A DNA stretch of 64,000 bases, taken from positions 124,001 through 188,000 of the forward strand of contig CAWCAT010000020.1 of assembly GCA_963793625.1 (NCBI GenBank), written 5' to 3'. The DNA comes from G963668605 sp963793625 (lineage in GTDB: Bacteria > Acidobacteriota > Terriglobia > Bryobacterales > Bryobacteraceae). Each line of letters begins with the position of its first letter. The first letter of the stretch is position 1. A model generated the notes under the pieces. It saw only the letters and a list, made by a program, of their open reading frames with translations. It was not told the DNA's origin and ran no database searches. Positions 50,993 through 60,925 of this stretch are shown here, in pieces. Position numbers and translations under genes: made by a program.

Positions 50993-53211
50993 GAGATTCC
51001 TCCTTCAGTCGAAGCTGCGCATTCGCCAGGCTCTTGCGTTTGCAGGCCGGGCAGATATCTTGCCATGTAGCTCCGCTGTCGTTCAGTCGATAGTCAAATC
51101 CCAGTTCCGGCAGCACGCGTTTCAGATCGCCGATATGCATACGCGATGCAAAGCGTTCGCCGCAGCGCAGGCAGTTTGTGCCGGGGTCCGTGTCGCCTTC
51201 CTTCTGATACAGTTTCACGCCGAGTTGCGCCGGACGCTGAAAGATGTGGAAGAACTTACCGAACGGTAAATAGAGCAATGCGCCGATTACGGTTGCAGCA
51301 TGCAGAATCGCCAGAAACTGATAGGCCTGGCCGCGCAGGAATGCGGCCGAAACCGTCAGCGCGAGACCGGTCACGCTAATCGCGAACAGCATCAGGATGG
51401 GCAAAAAGTCCATGCCAAAGGTCTGCAGCGTGCGTGCCTGTGCATCGCGCATGCGCCGCCACAGCGAAAGTCCGATGCCGCTCAGCACCATCACGGCGGC
51501 AATGTCGAGTCCATGAAACAGCATCCACGAAACGAATGTGCGAATGGGAAACGAACCCACGGGGAACCCGAATAGATAAGTGACGTAGGTCATCTGATCG
51601 TTGGGATCGGAGCCGAAATGGATCCAGCCGAAGACCAGCGGAAACGTAATCGCAGCAGCCAGCAGGCATCCCCACGACAACAGCATGTGCATCCACCAAC
51701 GCAACCTAGAGCGCTTACCGATGAAGGTCTGCGCTGCCAGGTGAGTAGCTGAGTAACGAGCTACCGTCGCCGCACCAGAGAATCCGTGTTTGCGAAACAG
51801 CTCGAAGCCGCGATCCCAGAATACGCGCGTCGGCGGCTTTTGTAGCCACACCGAATAGTGGAAGACCACGCCCCAGGTCGCGAAGATTGTGGCGAATGTA
51901 TAGATCACGAGCGCCGGGTCGAAATTCTGCAGATTGCGCGAACCAACGAGAATGGCCGCAATCAACAATGCAGTGAACATGGTGGCCCAGGCCCCCGCGC
52001 GCAGTTGGTCGCCGGTGCGCTTCCACTCCGCCGGCCACGTGCGCTCCGCCTCTTCCTGACGCGACAGAAATACTTTGCGATTTAAGAACCAGAGTAACGC
52101 GGCCACGCCAGCGAGCAGCACAAAGCCGGGCCAGACCACGCCGATGCGGTCGCGGAATGCGCCCAGTACGAGCGGCGGAAAGAAGCCGCCGAGTCCGCCC
52201 ATCGCCCCCACTAATCCCGTAACCGTGCCGGTGTCGGCCGGAAAATACTGAGGCACGAGTTTAAAGACCGCGCCATTGCCTAACCCCAGCAATGCCGCAC
52301 AGCCCAGCGCGCCGACCGTGAACGGAATCATCGAATTCCATGTCATCAGCAGCGCGAAAGGAATGACACCGAGAAACACTCCGGAGAGCACGCGCGCCCC
52401 GCCGATTTTATCCGCAAGCCAGCCACCCGCCGGGCGGAGTAGCGTCGCCAGCACAACGAAGCCAGCAGCACGGAAACCCGCATTTACGGGAGTGAGTTTG
52501 AAGTCATCTTTCAGCAGCGTGGGTAGATAAATCGAGAAGGCCACGAAGCCGCCGAACGTCAGAAAGTAGAATAACGAGAGCACCCAGGAAAGCCGCTCGC
52601 GGGCGAGCAATCCGAACATCGCGCCGAAGCCCTTCGGCTGCTACGGTTACCGGAGCGTTGCGCGCGGTGACGAAAAAGAACACGCCCCATACGACCATGA
52701 TTGCGGCAACTCCATAGAACACGGATTGCCAGCCGAACTGAGCTGCTACCAGCGGGCCGAGGAACACAGCGGCGGACTGGCCGATGTTGCCCATCCCGTA
52801 CACGCCGAGTGCGCCACCCTGCTTCTGCGGCCGGAACCAGCGTGAACAAAATCCCACGCCGATCGAAAACGATGACCCCGCCATGCCGAGGAAGAACGCA
52901 GCAACGAGCAGTAATGAAAATGAAGGTGCCATCGGGACCAGCGCAACTGGCACCCACGCGGTCAACATCAGCAATGCGAAGATGATTCGACCGCCGTAGC
53001 GATCGGCCAGAATTCCCATCGGGATGCGCGCGAGCGATCCGAGCAACACTGGCACGGCTACCAGCAATGATGTCTGTGCTGCACTGAGGTGGAACATCTC
53101 GCGGAAGCGCGGCGCAAACGCGCTGATCAGGCCCCAGGCCATGAAGCAGATCGCGAAGGAGATAGTGCCGAGCGTTAACTGCTTCCCAGACGAACCCTTA
53201 ACCATAGTCAT
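50976..53211 (-). CDS. NarK-type nitrate transporter fused to a NarI-like cytochrome b domain and Cys-ribbon tail (one frameshift)
   Basis: A 744-residue fusion, first gene of the nitrate operon. Residues ~1-385 are an MFS nitrate/nitrite transporter with both nitrate-signature regions ('GVYGMGNIGQSAAVFLGP' and 'TGLVGAMGGLGGFFPPLVLG') and Arg-rich transport helices. Residues ~400-670 form a five-helix NarI-like domain with candidate heme histidines (about His508, His566, His637, His655). The tail has two Cys pairs (about 680/683 and 720/723, 'CLRCGERF', 'CPACKRKS'). The fusion junction lies in one unbroken stretch. The only break is at 52635, inside the transporter. It overlaps the NasA-like start by 17 nt. 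Confidence 0.9.
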
Positions 53212-53239
53212 GATCTTGGCAGATTTCAGCGGCTAGATG

Positions 53240-53255
53240 TGTGACAAAGGTCACG
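53240..53255. promoter_or_regulatory. CRP/FNR-family-like operator upstream of the nitrate operon
   Basis: TGTGACAAAGGTCACG matches the TGTGA-N6-TCACA pattern with one mismatch, and its core GTGAC/GTCAC is a perfect inverted repeat. Its centre lies 36 nt before the operon ATG (53211) and 57 nt before the GntR start (53305), so it could serve either direction. CRP-family regulators commonly control nitrate genes; the match is the only evidence here. Confidence 0.5.
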
Positions 53256-53290
53256 CGGTCAAGTTGCAGGATTGATTATAAAGACCCAAA

Positions 53291-53298
53291 GTTATAAC
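53291..53298. promoter_or_regulatory. GTTATAAC palindrome before the GntR gene, candidate operator
   Basis: An 8-bp perfect palindrome lies 6 nt before the chosen ATG (53305), in AT-rich sequence containing TATAAA (53276-53281) and TATAAT (53301-53306). GntR/HutC regulators often bind such AT-rich palindromes at their own promoters. Short and unproven. Confidence 0.3.
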
Positions 53299-53304
53299 GA
53301 TATA

Positions 53305-56242
53305 ATGACCTCGATGCTCGATAAGTCTTCTCCACTGCCTCTCTACCATCAACTTCGCAACGATCTGCTGATCCGAATCGAGAACAAGGAGTGGGGCGTT
53401 GATCAGAAACTGCCCACCGAAGACGCGCTCGCTACGCATTACTCTGTAAGCAAAATCACAGTTCGTCAGGCAATGCAGGACCTCGCCGCGGCGGGCACTG
53501 TGCGCCGTGAACAGGGTCGCGGGACGTTCGTTAACGCGAAGCGGAGTGATACACAATCTCCGGCGCTGCTCTCATTCACGGAGGAATCCCGGCTTTTCGG
53601 CCTCACTGCGGGTTCGGAGGTGATGTCCGCCGGCGTGCTCCCGGCCACTCGCGAAGTGGCTGAGCAACTGTCGATCCGCGAAGGCCAGGAAGTTTTCAAG
53701 CTGGAGCGCAAGCGCACGCGCGGACGCTGGCCCGTGGGCCTTCAGACCGCCTACATTTCGCTGCAACTCGCACCGGACCTGCCGCAACAGAAATTCGAAA
53801 ACGTTTCGCTCTACGAGATTCTGGAGCAGGAGTACAACCTCAAGCCGGTGCGTGCAGTCGAGACACACAGCGCAATCAGCCTCGAAGGTTTGGACGCCCA
53901 CTGCCTGGAGGTGAAGCCCGGCACCGCGGCGATGTGTACGAAACGCACTACCTTTCAGGAAGACGGGACGCCACTGCAGTACACTGTGTCACTGCTGCGC
54001 GGCGATCGCTACGAGATCACGATCGATCTGCTGCGCAGGGTCTTGCCGCTGCTGTTGCTGCTGTTCGTGTTCTTCGCACCGGCGGCCCAAGCCAAGGAGC
54101 CTGGCGATTTTCTGCCCATCTCCGTTTGGTACGGAGGAGGCAAAGCGCGAGCGCCGATGCTTGAAGCCGACCCGCTGGCGAAGAAAGAAATCTGGCGCAA
54201 AGACTTAAAACAAATCAAGGCGCTCGGCTTCAACACAGTGCGATGCTGGATCGACTGGGCCAGCGGAGAACCAGCCGAGGGCCAGTATCGCTTCGATACC
54301 ATCGACGTCATTCTCAAACTCGCCGAAGAAGAAGGCCTGCGCGTTTTTGTCCAGGTTTATATGGATTCCGCGCCGGATTGGGTCGGGCGCAAATATCGCG
54401 ACGCGCTGTTCGTGTCGTCAAATGGACAAGCACTGCAGCCCGAGTCTTCACCTGGATACTGTTTGGATCATCCGGGCGTGCGCAAAGCGGATCTGGGTTT
54501 TTATAGCGCGCTCGCGCAGCGCGCTAGCAAGAGCAAGGCGTTTCTGGGATGGGATCTCTGGAGCGAGCCACACGTCATCAACTGGGCCACACCCACATAT
54601 ATCTATAATCCGGAATTCTGTTTTTGTACTAACACTGTGGCGCGGTTTCGCACGTGGCTCCAGAAGAAGTATGGATCGCTCGAAACTTTGAACACCGCCT
54701 GGTACAGGCACTTCAGCAACTGGCAGGAAGTTACTCCCAACAAGCTCAGCACGATTCTTTCGTTCACAGACTACATCGATTGGAAGACGTTCATCCAAGA
54801 CAAGCTTAGTGAAGATCTGCGGGCGCGCTACGAAGCGGTGAAAAAGACCGCGCCGGAACATGTGGCCACGAGCCATGCTGCGGGCGTAGGTTTGTTCGCT
54901 TCGCCGCATCACTGGGAAGGGCAATCTGACGATTGGAAAATGGCGAGCCAGGTCGATTATTACGGCACATCGTTTTACCCGAAGCATTCCTACAACGTCG
55001 ATCGAGATGTCGAGTGGCGCGGCGCGCTTCTCGATTTCACGCGCTCGTTCGGCTTCGCAAATGGACGGCGCGGTTTTTACGTCGGCGAGTTGCAGGCCGG
55101 CTTCGGCACTATTGCCTACAATGTTGGCTCCACCGTTACACCAGCCGATCTGCGCTTATGGACGTGGAGCGCGATCGCGCGCGGCGCCAAAGGCATTCAT
55201 TATTACGCGTGGTATCCGATGAGCTCGGGTTACGAATCGGGCGGCTTCGGCATGATCCAACTGGATGGCACGCTCACCGAGCGCAGCCGCGAAGCCGGTG
55301 CCATTGCAAAGGTCCTGGATCAGCATCAGAAGTTGTTGCTCGACGCGCGACCGGTGCGCGCGCAAGTTGCAGTGGTGTACAACCCGCTCTCGCATTTCGT
55401 CGGCGGGCGGCAGCGTGCGGCGATTTCCTCGGGACCGCAAGGCGAAGTCGCGGGTATGGAGCGCGACTCCATGCTCGGCATTTATCGCGCGTTGTTTCCG
55501 TCGAATGTGCCCATCGATTTCGTGCATGTCAATGAACTGACGGCCGCTTCACTGGCGCAGTACAAGATGATCTTTCTGCCTTATCCGTTGATGTTGCCGG
55601 AACGAGTGGGAAAAGAATTGGCGGGCTATGTGCGCAACGGCGGAGCGTTGATTGCAGAAGCGCGCGCGGGCTGGAACGATGAGCGCGGACTCGCTTCGGC
55701 GCGCATTCCGGGAATGGGTCTCGATGAAGTTTTCGGATGCCGCGAAAGCTGCCGTGCAATCCGCGCCGGGACGCAAGACGCGCATTCGTTGGGAAGATGG
55801 CTCCGAATTCAACGCGCTTATTTTCGAGGAGACGCTCGAACCGCTGCCGGGTCCGGCACGCATCGTGGCGCGGTTTCCGAATGGCGCAGCGGCGGCGGTG
55901 AGTTCGACATATGGCAAAGGAAAAACACTCGCGCTCGGATCGTATATCAGTGCCGCGTATGAACGCGAGCGGGATCCCGCGCTGCGCAAGTTTTTCCAAG
56001 GTTTGCTGACATGGGCCGGCGTCGAAGCGCCGTTCACGTTAACAGGCGCGGCGGAAGTGCGACTGCTCGAAGTCAGGCAAAACAAAGTGCTGTTCGCCTT
56101 CAATCACAGCGACAAGCCCGCGGAAGTCTCACTGCGTTTTGCGCAGGAGTACAAGGCGACGGACCTGGCGACCGGTAAGCCCGCGCAGTTATCGGGCACG
56201 ATTTCGCCTAAAGGCGTATGGGTGCTGCAACTCAGCCTTTGA
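53305..56242 (+). CDS. GntR/UTRA regulator fused to a GH42 beta-galactosidase through a signal-like helix (one frameshift)
   Basis: One frame of 978 residues after removing one base at 55744. Residues ~8-75 are a GntR winged helix ('LPLYHQLRNDLLIRIENKEW', 'SVSKITVRQAMQDLAAAGTV'), and ~85-243 a UTRA effector domain ('RYEITIDLL'). A signal-like run follows ('RRVLPLLLLLFVFFAPAAQA', ~244-263). A GH42 barrel comes next: 'WDLWSEPHVINWA' has the acid/base Glu and 'FYVGELQAGFG' the nucleophile. The trimerisation-like and beta domains end at 56242. The regulator-enzyme join is unbroken, with no stop nearby in any frame. Two separate genes with a lost boundary remain possible. The ATG at 53305 is preferred over a TTG at 53272. 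Confidence 0.8.
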
Positions 56243-57650
56243 ACGCCTGTTTCACAACCTCACCTGCCACAATCGTTGGGCGCTCGGCCCGGCCGTTGTG
56301 AAGATAAGTGACGTTCACATGATTGAGGCCCAGGGCATGGAGCATCGTCGCATGCAGGTCGTGCACGTGCGCTCTTCCGTCGATACCACGGAGTCCGATC
56401 GCATCTGTGGTGCCGATCACCTGGCCGCCCTTGATCCCGCCGCCGGCCATAAACGTCGAGAAGCCCCACGGATTGTGATCGCGGCCCTTGCCCTTCTCAT
56501 TAAACGGCGTGCGACCGAACTCACCGCCCCAGACGACAAGCACGTCATCGAGCATCCCGCGAGACTTCAGATCGGCCAGCAGGCCCGCGATTGGTTTGTC
56601 CGACGAACGGCACATTTTGGAGTGGTTGCCCTCGAGGTCGTTGTGCGCATCCCAACCGCTGCCACTGCCGCTGTACAGCTCAATGAAACGAACTCCGCGC
56701 TCGACCAGACGCCGGGCCATAAGACAGTTGGCCCCGAATTTTGCCGTCACCTCTTCGTCCATGCCGTAGAGCTTCTTAGTCGCATCGCTTTCTTTCGACA
56801 AATCGACAGCATCAGGCGCTGCTTTCTGCATGCGATACGCGAGCTCATACGAGTTGATCCGCGCTTCGAGTTCGGTGTCTTCCTGCTTGTCCGTGGCGAA
56901 GCGCCGGTTGAGAGTGCTCAGCAAATCGAGCTTGGATCGCTGCTGCCGATCACTGATGGTATCGGGAGGAGCGAGATCCAGAATCGGAGCGCCCTCGTTG
57001 CGGAACTGCGTTCCCTGGTAAACTGCCGGTAAAAATCCAGAGCTCCAATTTTTCGGTCCGCCAACTACCTCTTTGTCGTCGGTGAGAATCACGAATGTTG
57101 GCAGGTTCTCATTCGCGCTACCCAAACCGTAGGTGACCCAAGCGCCCAGAGAAGGCCGACCTGCCAAAATCGACCCAGTGTTCATCTGGCACACACTGCC
57201 GACGTGATTCAGCCCGTCTGCCCAGCAAGCCCTGAAGACGCAAAGGTCATCCGCATGCTTCGCAGTTTCGGAGTACCAGTCCGATACCCAGATACCGCCT
57301 TGGCCGTATTGCTTGAAGCTCCGCTTTGATGGCATCAGCGTGTTGCTTGCTGTGCCCATTGCTGTGATCACCTTGCCGAAAGACGCGGGCATCGGCTGGC
57401 CCGCCAGTTTCTCCAGTTCGGGTTTAGGATCGAATAGGTCGATGTGGCTCGGGCCGCCTTCCATGAACAACCAGATCACCGCTTTGGCGGTCGGCTTGTG
57501 GTGCGGCTGCTTCGGCGCGAGCGGATTCTTGATCGTCGCGGCATACCCATCATTCGCAAGCATGGAAGCGAGCGCTAGCCCGCCGAGGCCGCTGCCGGCT
57601 TTAGTGAGGAACTCGCGACGAGAGCGAGCGGGAAGATTGTGTGCACTCAT
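56232..57650 (-). CDS. DUF1501 protein (Tat-exported)
   Basis: A 472-residue protein of the sulfatase-like DUF1501 family. The twin-arginine leader 'RSRREFLTKAGSGLGGLALA' precedes 'AVIWLFMEGGPSHIDLFDPK', 'NLPTFVILTDDKEVVGGPKN' and 'VVWGGEFGRTPFNEKGKGRD'. The fold resembles alkaline-phosphatase-superfamily enzymes but no activity has been proven, to my knowledge. It follows the DUF1549/DUF1553 gene by 6 nt, a pairing seen across Planctomycetota and Acidobacteriota. The 3' end overlaps the GH42 gene by 11 nt (convergent). The frame is intact. Confidence 0.92.
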   Translation of the reverse strand: MSAHNLPARSRREFLTKAGSGLGGLALASMLANDGYAATIKNPLAPKQPHHKPTAKAVIWLFMEGGPSHIDLFDPKPELEKLAGQPMPASFGKVITAMGTASNTLMPSKRSFKQYGQGGIWVSDWYSETAKHADDLCVFRACWADGLNHVGSVCQMNTGSILAGRPSLGAWVTYGLGSANENLPTFVILTDDKEVVGGPKNWSSGFLPAVYQGTQFRNEGAPILDLAPPDTISDRQQRSKLDLLSTLNRRFATDKQEDTELEARINSYELAYRMQKAAPDAVDLSKESDATKKLYGMDEEVTAKFGANCLMARRLVERGVRFIELYSGSGSGWDAHNDLEGNHSKMCRSSDKPIAGLLADLKSRGMLDDVLVVWGGEFGRTPFNEKGKGRDHNPWGFSTFMAGGGIKGGQVIGTTDAIGLRGIDGRAHVHDLHATMLHALGLNHVNVTYLHNGRAERPTIVAGEVVKQAFKG

Positions 57651-57656
57651 TAGCAG

Positions 57657-59910
57657 CTAGTTCCTATACACGAATTCGTTCGAGTTCAACAGCATGTGGC
57701 ACAGGTCCACCAATGCTGCTGCCTGCGTCTTGTCGATGGATTCCGGCATGCCCGTGGGCAGCGCCAGCTTCTGATTCTGTTGCGCTCGTTCTGCGATGAT
57801 GCTGCGATGCGTTTCGAGGAACGTGAGCAGTGTATCCCGCTCGGCGCCGTCGGGCTTGCGTGAATACGCGAGTTCGTACGCACGCTCAATCTGTTTGCGG
57901 CTATCCGCGCCAGCGTCCTGCAGAACGCGGCTGGCGAACGACTGCGCCCATCCGAGCACGACGGTACCGTTCAAGAGTGACAGCGCCTGGGGAGCCGTGA
58001 TGGTGTTGTTGCGCCGCCCGCAAGACTCGTGAGTATCCGGCATATCGAAAACCTCGAGCATGGGATAGCGAGTGTTGCGCCGCACGAAAATGTACACGCT
58101 GCGCCGGTTCTGCTCTTCAGGGCTTGAAAGCTTCCAACCGCCTCGTGGGGTCGGCATCCCACTGGGCAATTCCGGCATGACGCTCGGACCGCCAATCTTC
58201 GTGTTGACAACACCAGACACAGCGAGCGCAGCGTCACGTATTACCTCGGCTTCAAGCCTTTGGCGCGGAAATCGCCACAGCAGGCGGTTGCGAGAATCCG
58301 CTTCAGAGGCGGCAGCATTGAATGCAGACGACTGACGGTAGGTACTAGACGTTACGATCAGCTTATGCATCCGCTTAATGTCCCAGCCGGTCTTGATGAA
58401 TTCGGAGGCGAGGTAATCGAGCAGCTCAGGATGCGTTGGACGCTGTCCCATCAGACCGAAGTCGCTGGGTGTTGCGACGATGCCTTGTCCAAAGTGGTGG
58501 TGCCAAATACGGTTCACCATGACGCGGGCAGGCAATGGGTTCTCCGCGGACGTTAGCCAATTGGCCAATGCAGTTCGCCGCCCAGTCGAATCGAGACCCT
58601 GCGGTGCAACTACTTTCGCAGCACCGGGAGCAATCAGAGTCAGAAAACCGGGTTCCACTTCTTGTGCCGGGTTGTCATAAACGCCGACCTTGAGAACGTG
58701 CGTGGCAGGCGCTTTCGCGCTGACGTCACGCATCCCAACGCCGACAGGCAGATCGCCAGGGTAGATGTCGTCAAACTTCTTCAGCTCGGCACTCAACGCG
58801 ACGTAGTTCGCTCGGTCTGCCCCCTTTAGAGATCGGGCAGCGGTCTCGTCATCGACATCGAGATATGGCTTTGCTTTGTAGAACATCTGCCATTCATACG
58901 GGTTTCGGTCAGCTGCGGGTTTCGCGATCACGGCCTGAATTTCAGGCGGGTATTATCGACGAAGTCCCTCACGATGGCCTGCTTACGAGGAGCGACAAGA
59001 GCCGCCATCTGTTCGCGGATGGTCTTGGTCTCCTTTTCCAGACTTCCATCTTCTCGCGATGCATGCGAAGATTGTCTTCCGCTACGAGCGGGATCTGATC
59101 GTCCGCCGCCGTATTCGCATAGAAGGCCTGGAGCCGATAGTAGTCAGTGTGAAGAATGGGATCGAACTTATGGTCGTGGCAACGTGCGCAGCCGTAGGTC
59201 AGGCCCAGGAAAACCGATCCGGTCACATCCGTTATGTCGTCCAGAATTTCCTGGCGTCGCTGCATCAAATTTCGAGCGTTGCTTTCATCGGGATAGTGCC
59301 GGTTAAAGGCGGTCGCGACACGGGCGTCGGGATCTTTCGGCCATAGCTCGTCTCCGGCGATCTGCTCTTTTACGAACCGGTCGTACGGTTTGTTTTCGTT
59401 GAAGGACGTAATGACGTAATCACGATAGCGCCACACGTTCGGACGCGTCTCGTCGCTCTTGAACCCCTCGCTTTCCGCATACCGGGCGAGATCCAACCAG
59501 TGCCGCGCCCATCGTTCGCCGTAGTGCGGCGACGCGAGCAAGCGATCAACAACCTTTTGGTAAGCATCCGGTGTTGCGTCTGCCAGGAATGCCCGAACTT
59601 CTTCGGGGGTTGGTGGCAGTCCAATCAAATCGAACGTGACCCGCCGCAACAGGGTCACCTTGTCTGCTGGAGGCGATGGGTGGGTTTTAGCTTTCTCGAG
59701 CTTTGCGAGTATAAAGGTGTCAATCGGGTTCGTGGCCCAGGAGCGGTCTTGAATGGTCGCGAGAGGCGGTTGGGTGATTTTCTTGAACGCCCAGTGGTTC
59801 TTCTGCGCGGGAGTGAATAGTTCCTTGGTCGCGACTGTGCCGGCGGTAACGAGGCCACCGACTGCAACGCAAATCGCAATGCTGCGGGAGAGAGTCGATG
59901 TGATTGGCAT
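57657..59910 (-). CDS. DUF1549/DUF1553 protein (two deletions in this sequence)
   Basis: A 751-residue exported protein when two single-base deletions are corrected (near 59031 in an A-run and near 58948 in a C-run). 'SWATNPIDTFILAKLEKAKT' and 'LDLARYAESEGFKSDETRPN' mark DUF1549, and 'YGCARCHDHKFDPILHTDYY' carries a CxxCH that may bind heme or a metal. 'NRIWHHHFGQGIVATPSDFG' and 'TITAPQALSLLNG' mark DUF1553. No extra N-terminal cytochrome domain is present. The ATG at 59910 begins an export signal ('LSRSIAICVAVGGLVT'). It pairs with the DUF1501 gene. Function unknown. Confidence 0.88.
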
Positions 59911-60013
59911 CCCAGGTTGTCGCCAGTATACACCCAACCGAGTCTGCCAACGAAATGGTTTTTTGGAAGCGAGGGAAGTTGGGGACGCGTCACAGGCGGC
60001 GTCCCCAGCGTCC

Positions 60014-60859
60014 TTAGGCGAGCGACTTCTTCATGAAATCGAAGCACTTCTTCACTTCGGCGACGGTATCCTGACCTTTATATTCGTATTCAATCATTGC
60101 AGGGATCTTGTACTTCTTGGTCTTGAGCAATTGCAGGACTTCCTTGATCGGCGTCTCACCCTGACCGAAGGGCATATTGACGTCTTTCTTACTCTTGTCC
60201 TTAACGTGCAGCGTAACGATGTGCTCGTGCGCCTGCTCGATGTACTTCACAGGATCGAAACCCGCGCCGACGAAATGGCCGATGTCGAGATTCACCGCGA
60301 TGTACTTCGACATACCCTTGCGCGCATCGTCAAAGTCCTGCGGCCGCGCAAATTCGTTCGGTTTGATATTCGAGTGGTTGTGCATGCCCACGCGCATCTT
60401 CGCCTTCATGGCATACGGATTTACGCGTTTCGCGGCACTCACGTTGGACGATGCCGTGATGCACTTGGCACCGAGCGCGTTCGCCATCTCGAAACCGCGT
60501 GCAATTTCGGCGTCGGTGAAATCGTCGCGGAAGCTGTAATTGTAGGCATAGACGTCGATGCCCGCATCCTTGAACTTCCTGCCGGATTCCTTGAAGAATG
60601 TCAGCGGGGTCTTGAGGCGCCAATCGCGCAATTCCTCGCGTTTCAGCTTTGGCGGCTCGAGATGGCCGGACCAGAGTTCGGCATAGCCCAGGCCGATGCT
60701 CGACATCGCCTTTACGCACTCGTCCAAAGAACGATCGCGGAAGCTGTATGTCTGTGCGCCAATCATGACTCCCGAAATTTTCGAGTCGATCTTCGCAGCG
60801 GCAGCCGACAGCGGCAATGCGGCGAGCGCGATTTTTCCAAAATCACGTCGTGAATACAT
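60014..60859 (-). CDS. Sugar phosphate isomerase/epimerase-like TIM barrel, Tat-type leader
   Basis: A 281-residue xylose-isomerase-like barrel with leader 'MYSRRDFGKIALAALPLSA'. 'GYAELWSGHLEPP' has the first metal Glu, 'YIAVNLDIGHFVGAGFDPVK' the Asp/His pair, 'HEHIVTLHVKDKSKKD' a metal His, and 'IPAMIEYEYKGQDTV' the final Glu. The ATG at 60859 has AAGGAG 9 nt upstream; a further ATG at 60895 lies before the ribosome site. It is divergent from the GT-C-like gene. A second barrel of the same kind is at 28759-29610. The frame is intact. Confidence 0.9.
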   Translation of the reverse strand: MYSRRDFGKIALAALPLSAAAAKIDSKISGVMIGAQTYSFRDRSLDECVKAMSSIGLGYAELWSGHLEPPKLKREELRDWRLKTPLTFFKESGRKFKDAGIDVYAYNYSFRDDFTDAEIARGFEMANALGAKCITASSNVSAAKRVNPYAMKAKMRVGMHNHSNIKPNEFARPQDFDDARKGMSKYIAVNLDIGHFVGAGFDPVKYIEQAHEHIVTLHVKDKSKKDVNMPFGQGETPIKEVLQLLKTKKYKIPAMIEYEYKGQDTVAEVKKCFDFMKKSLA

Positions 60860-60925
60860 TTGCGGAGGCTCCTTCCAATTAAGAATTGCCATCATAGCAG
60901 CTTGCGCTCCGGTTAGAATTGATGT

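Noticed and set aside
59753..60853. A 366-codon open frame on the plus strand, antisense to the DUF1549 and epimerase genes
   Set aside because: The opposite strand encodes recognisable domains with metal ligands; this frame has no family motifs and follows the GC-rich codon shadow.
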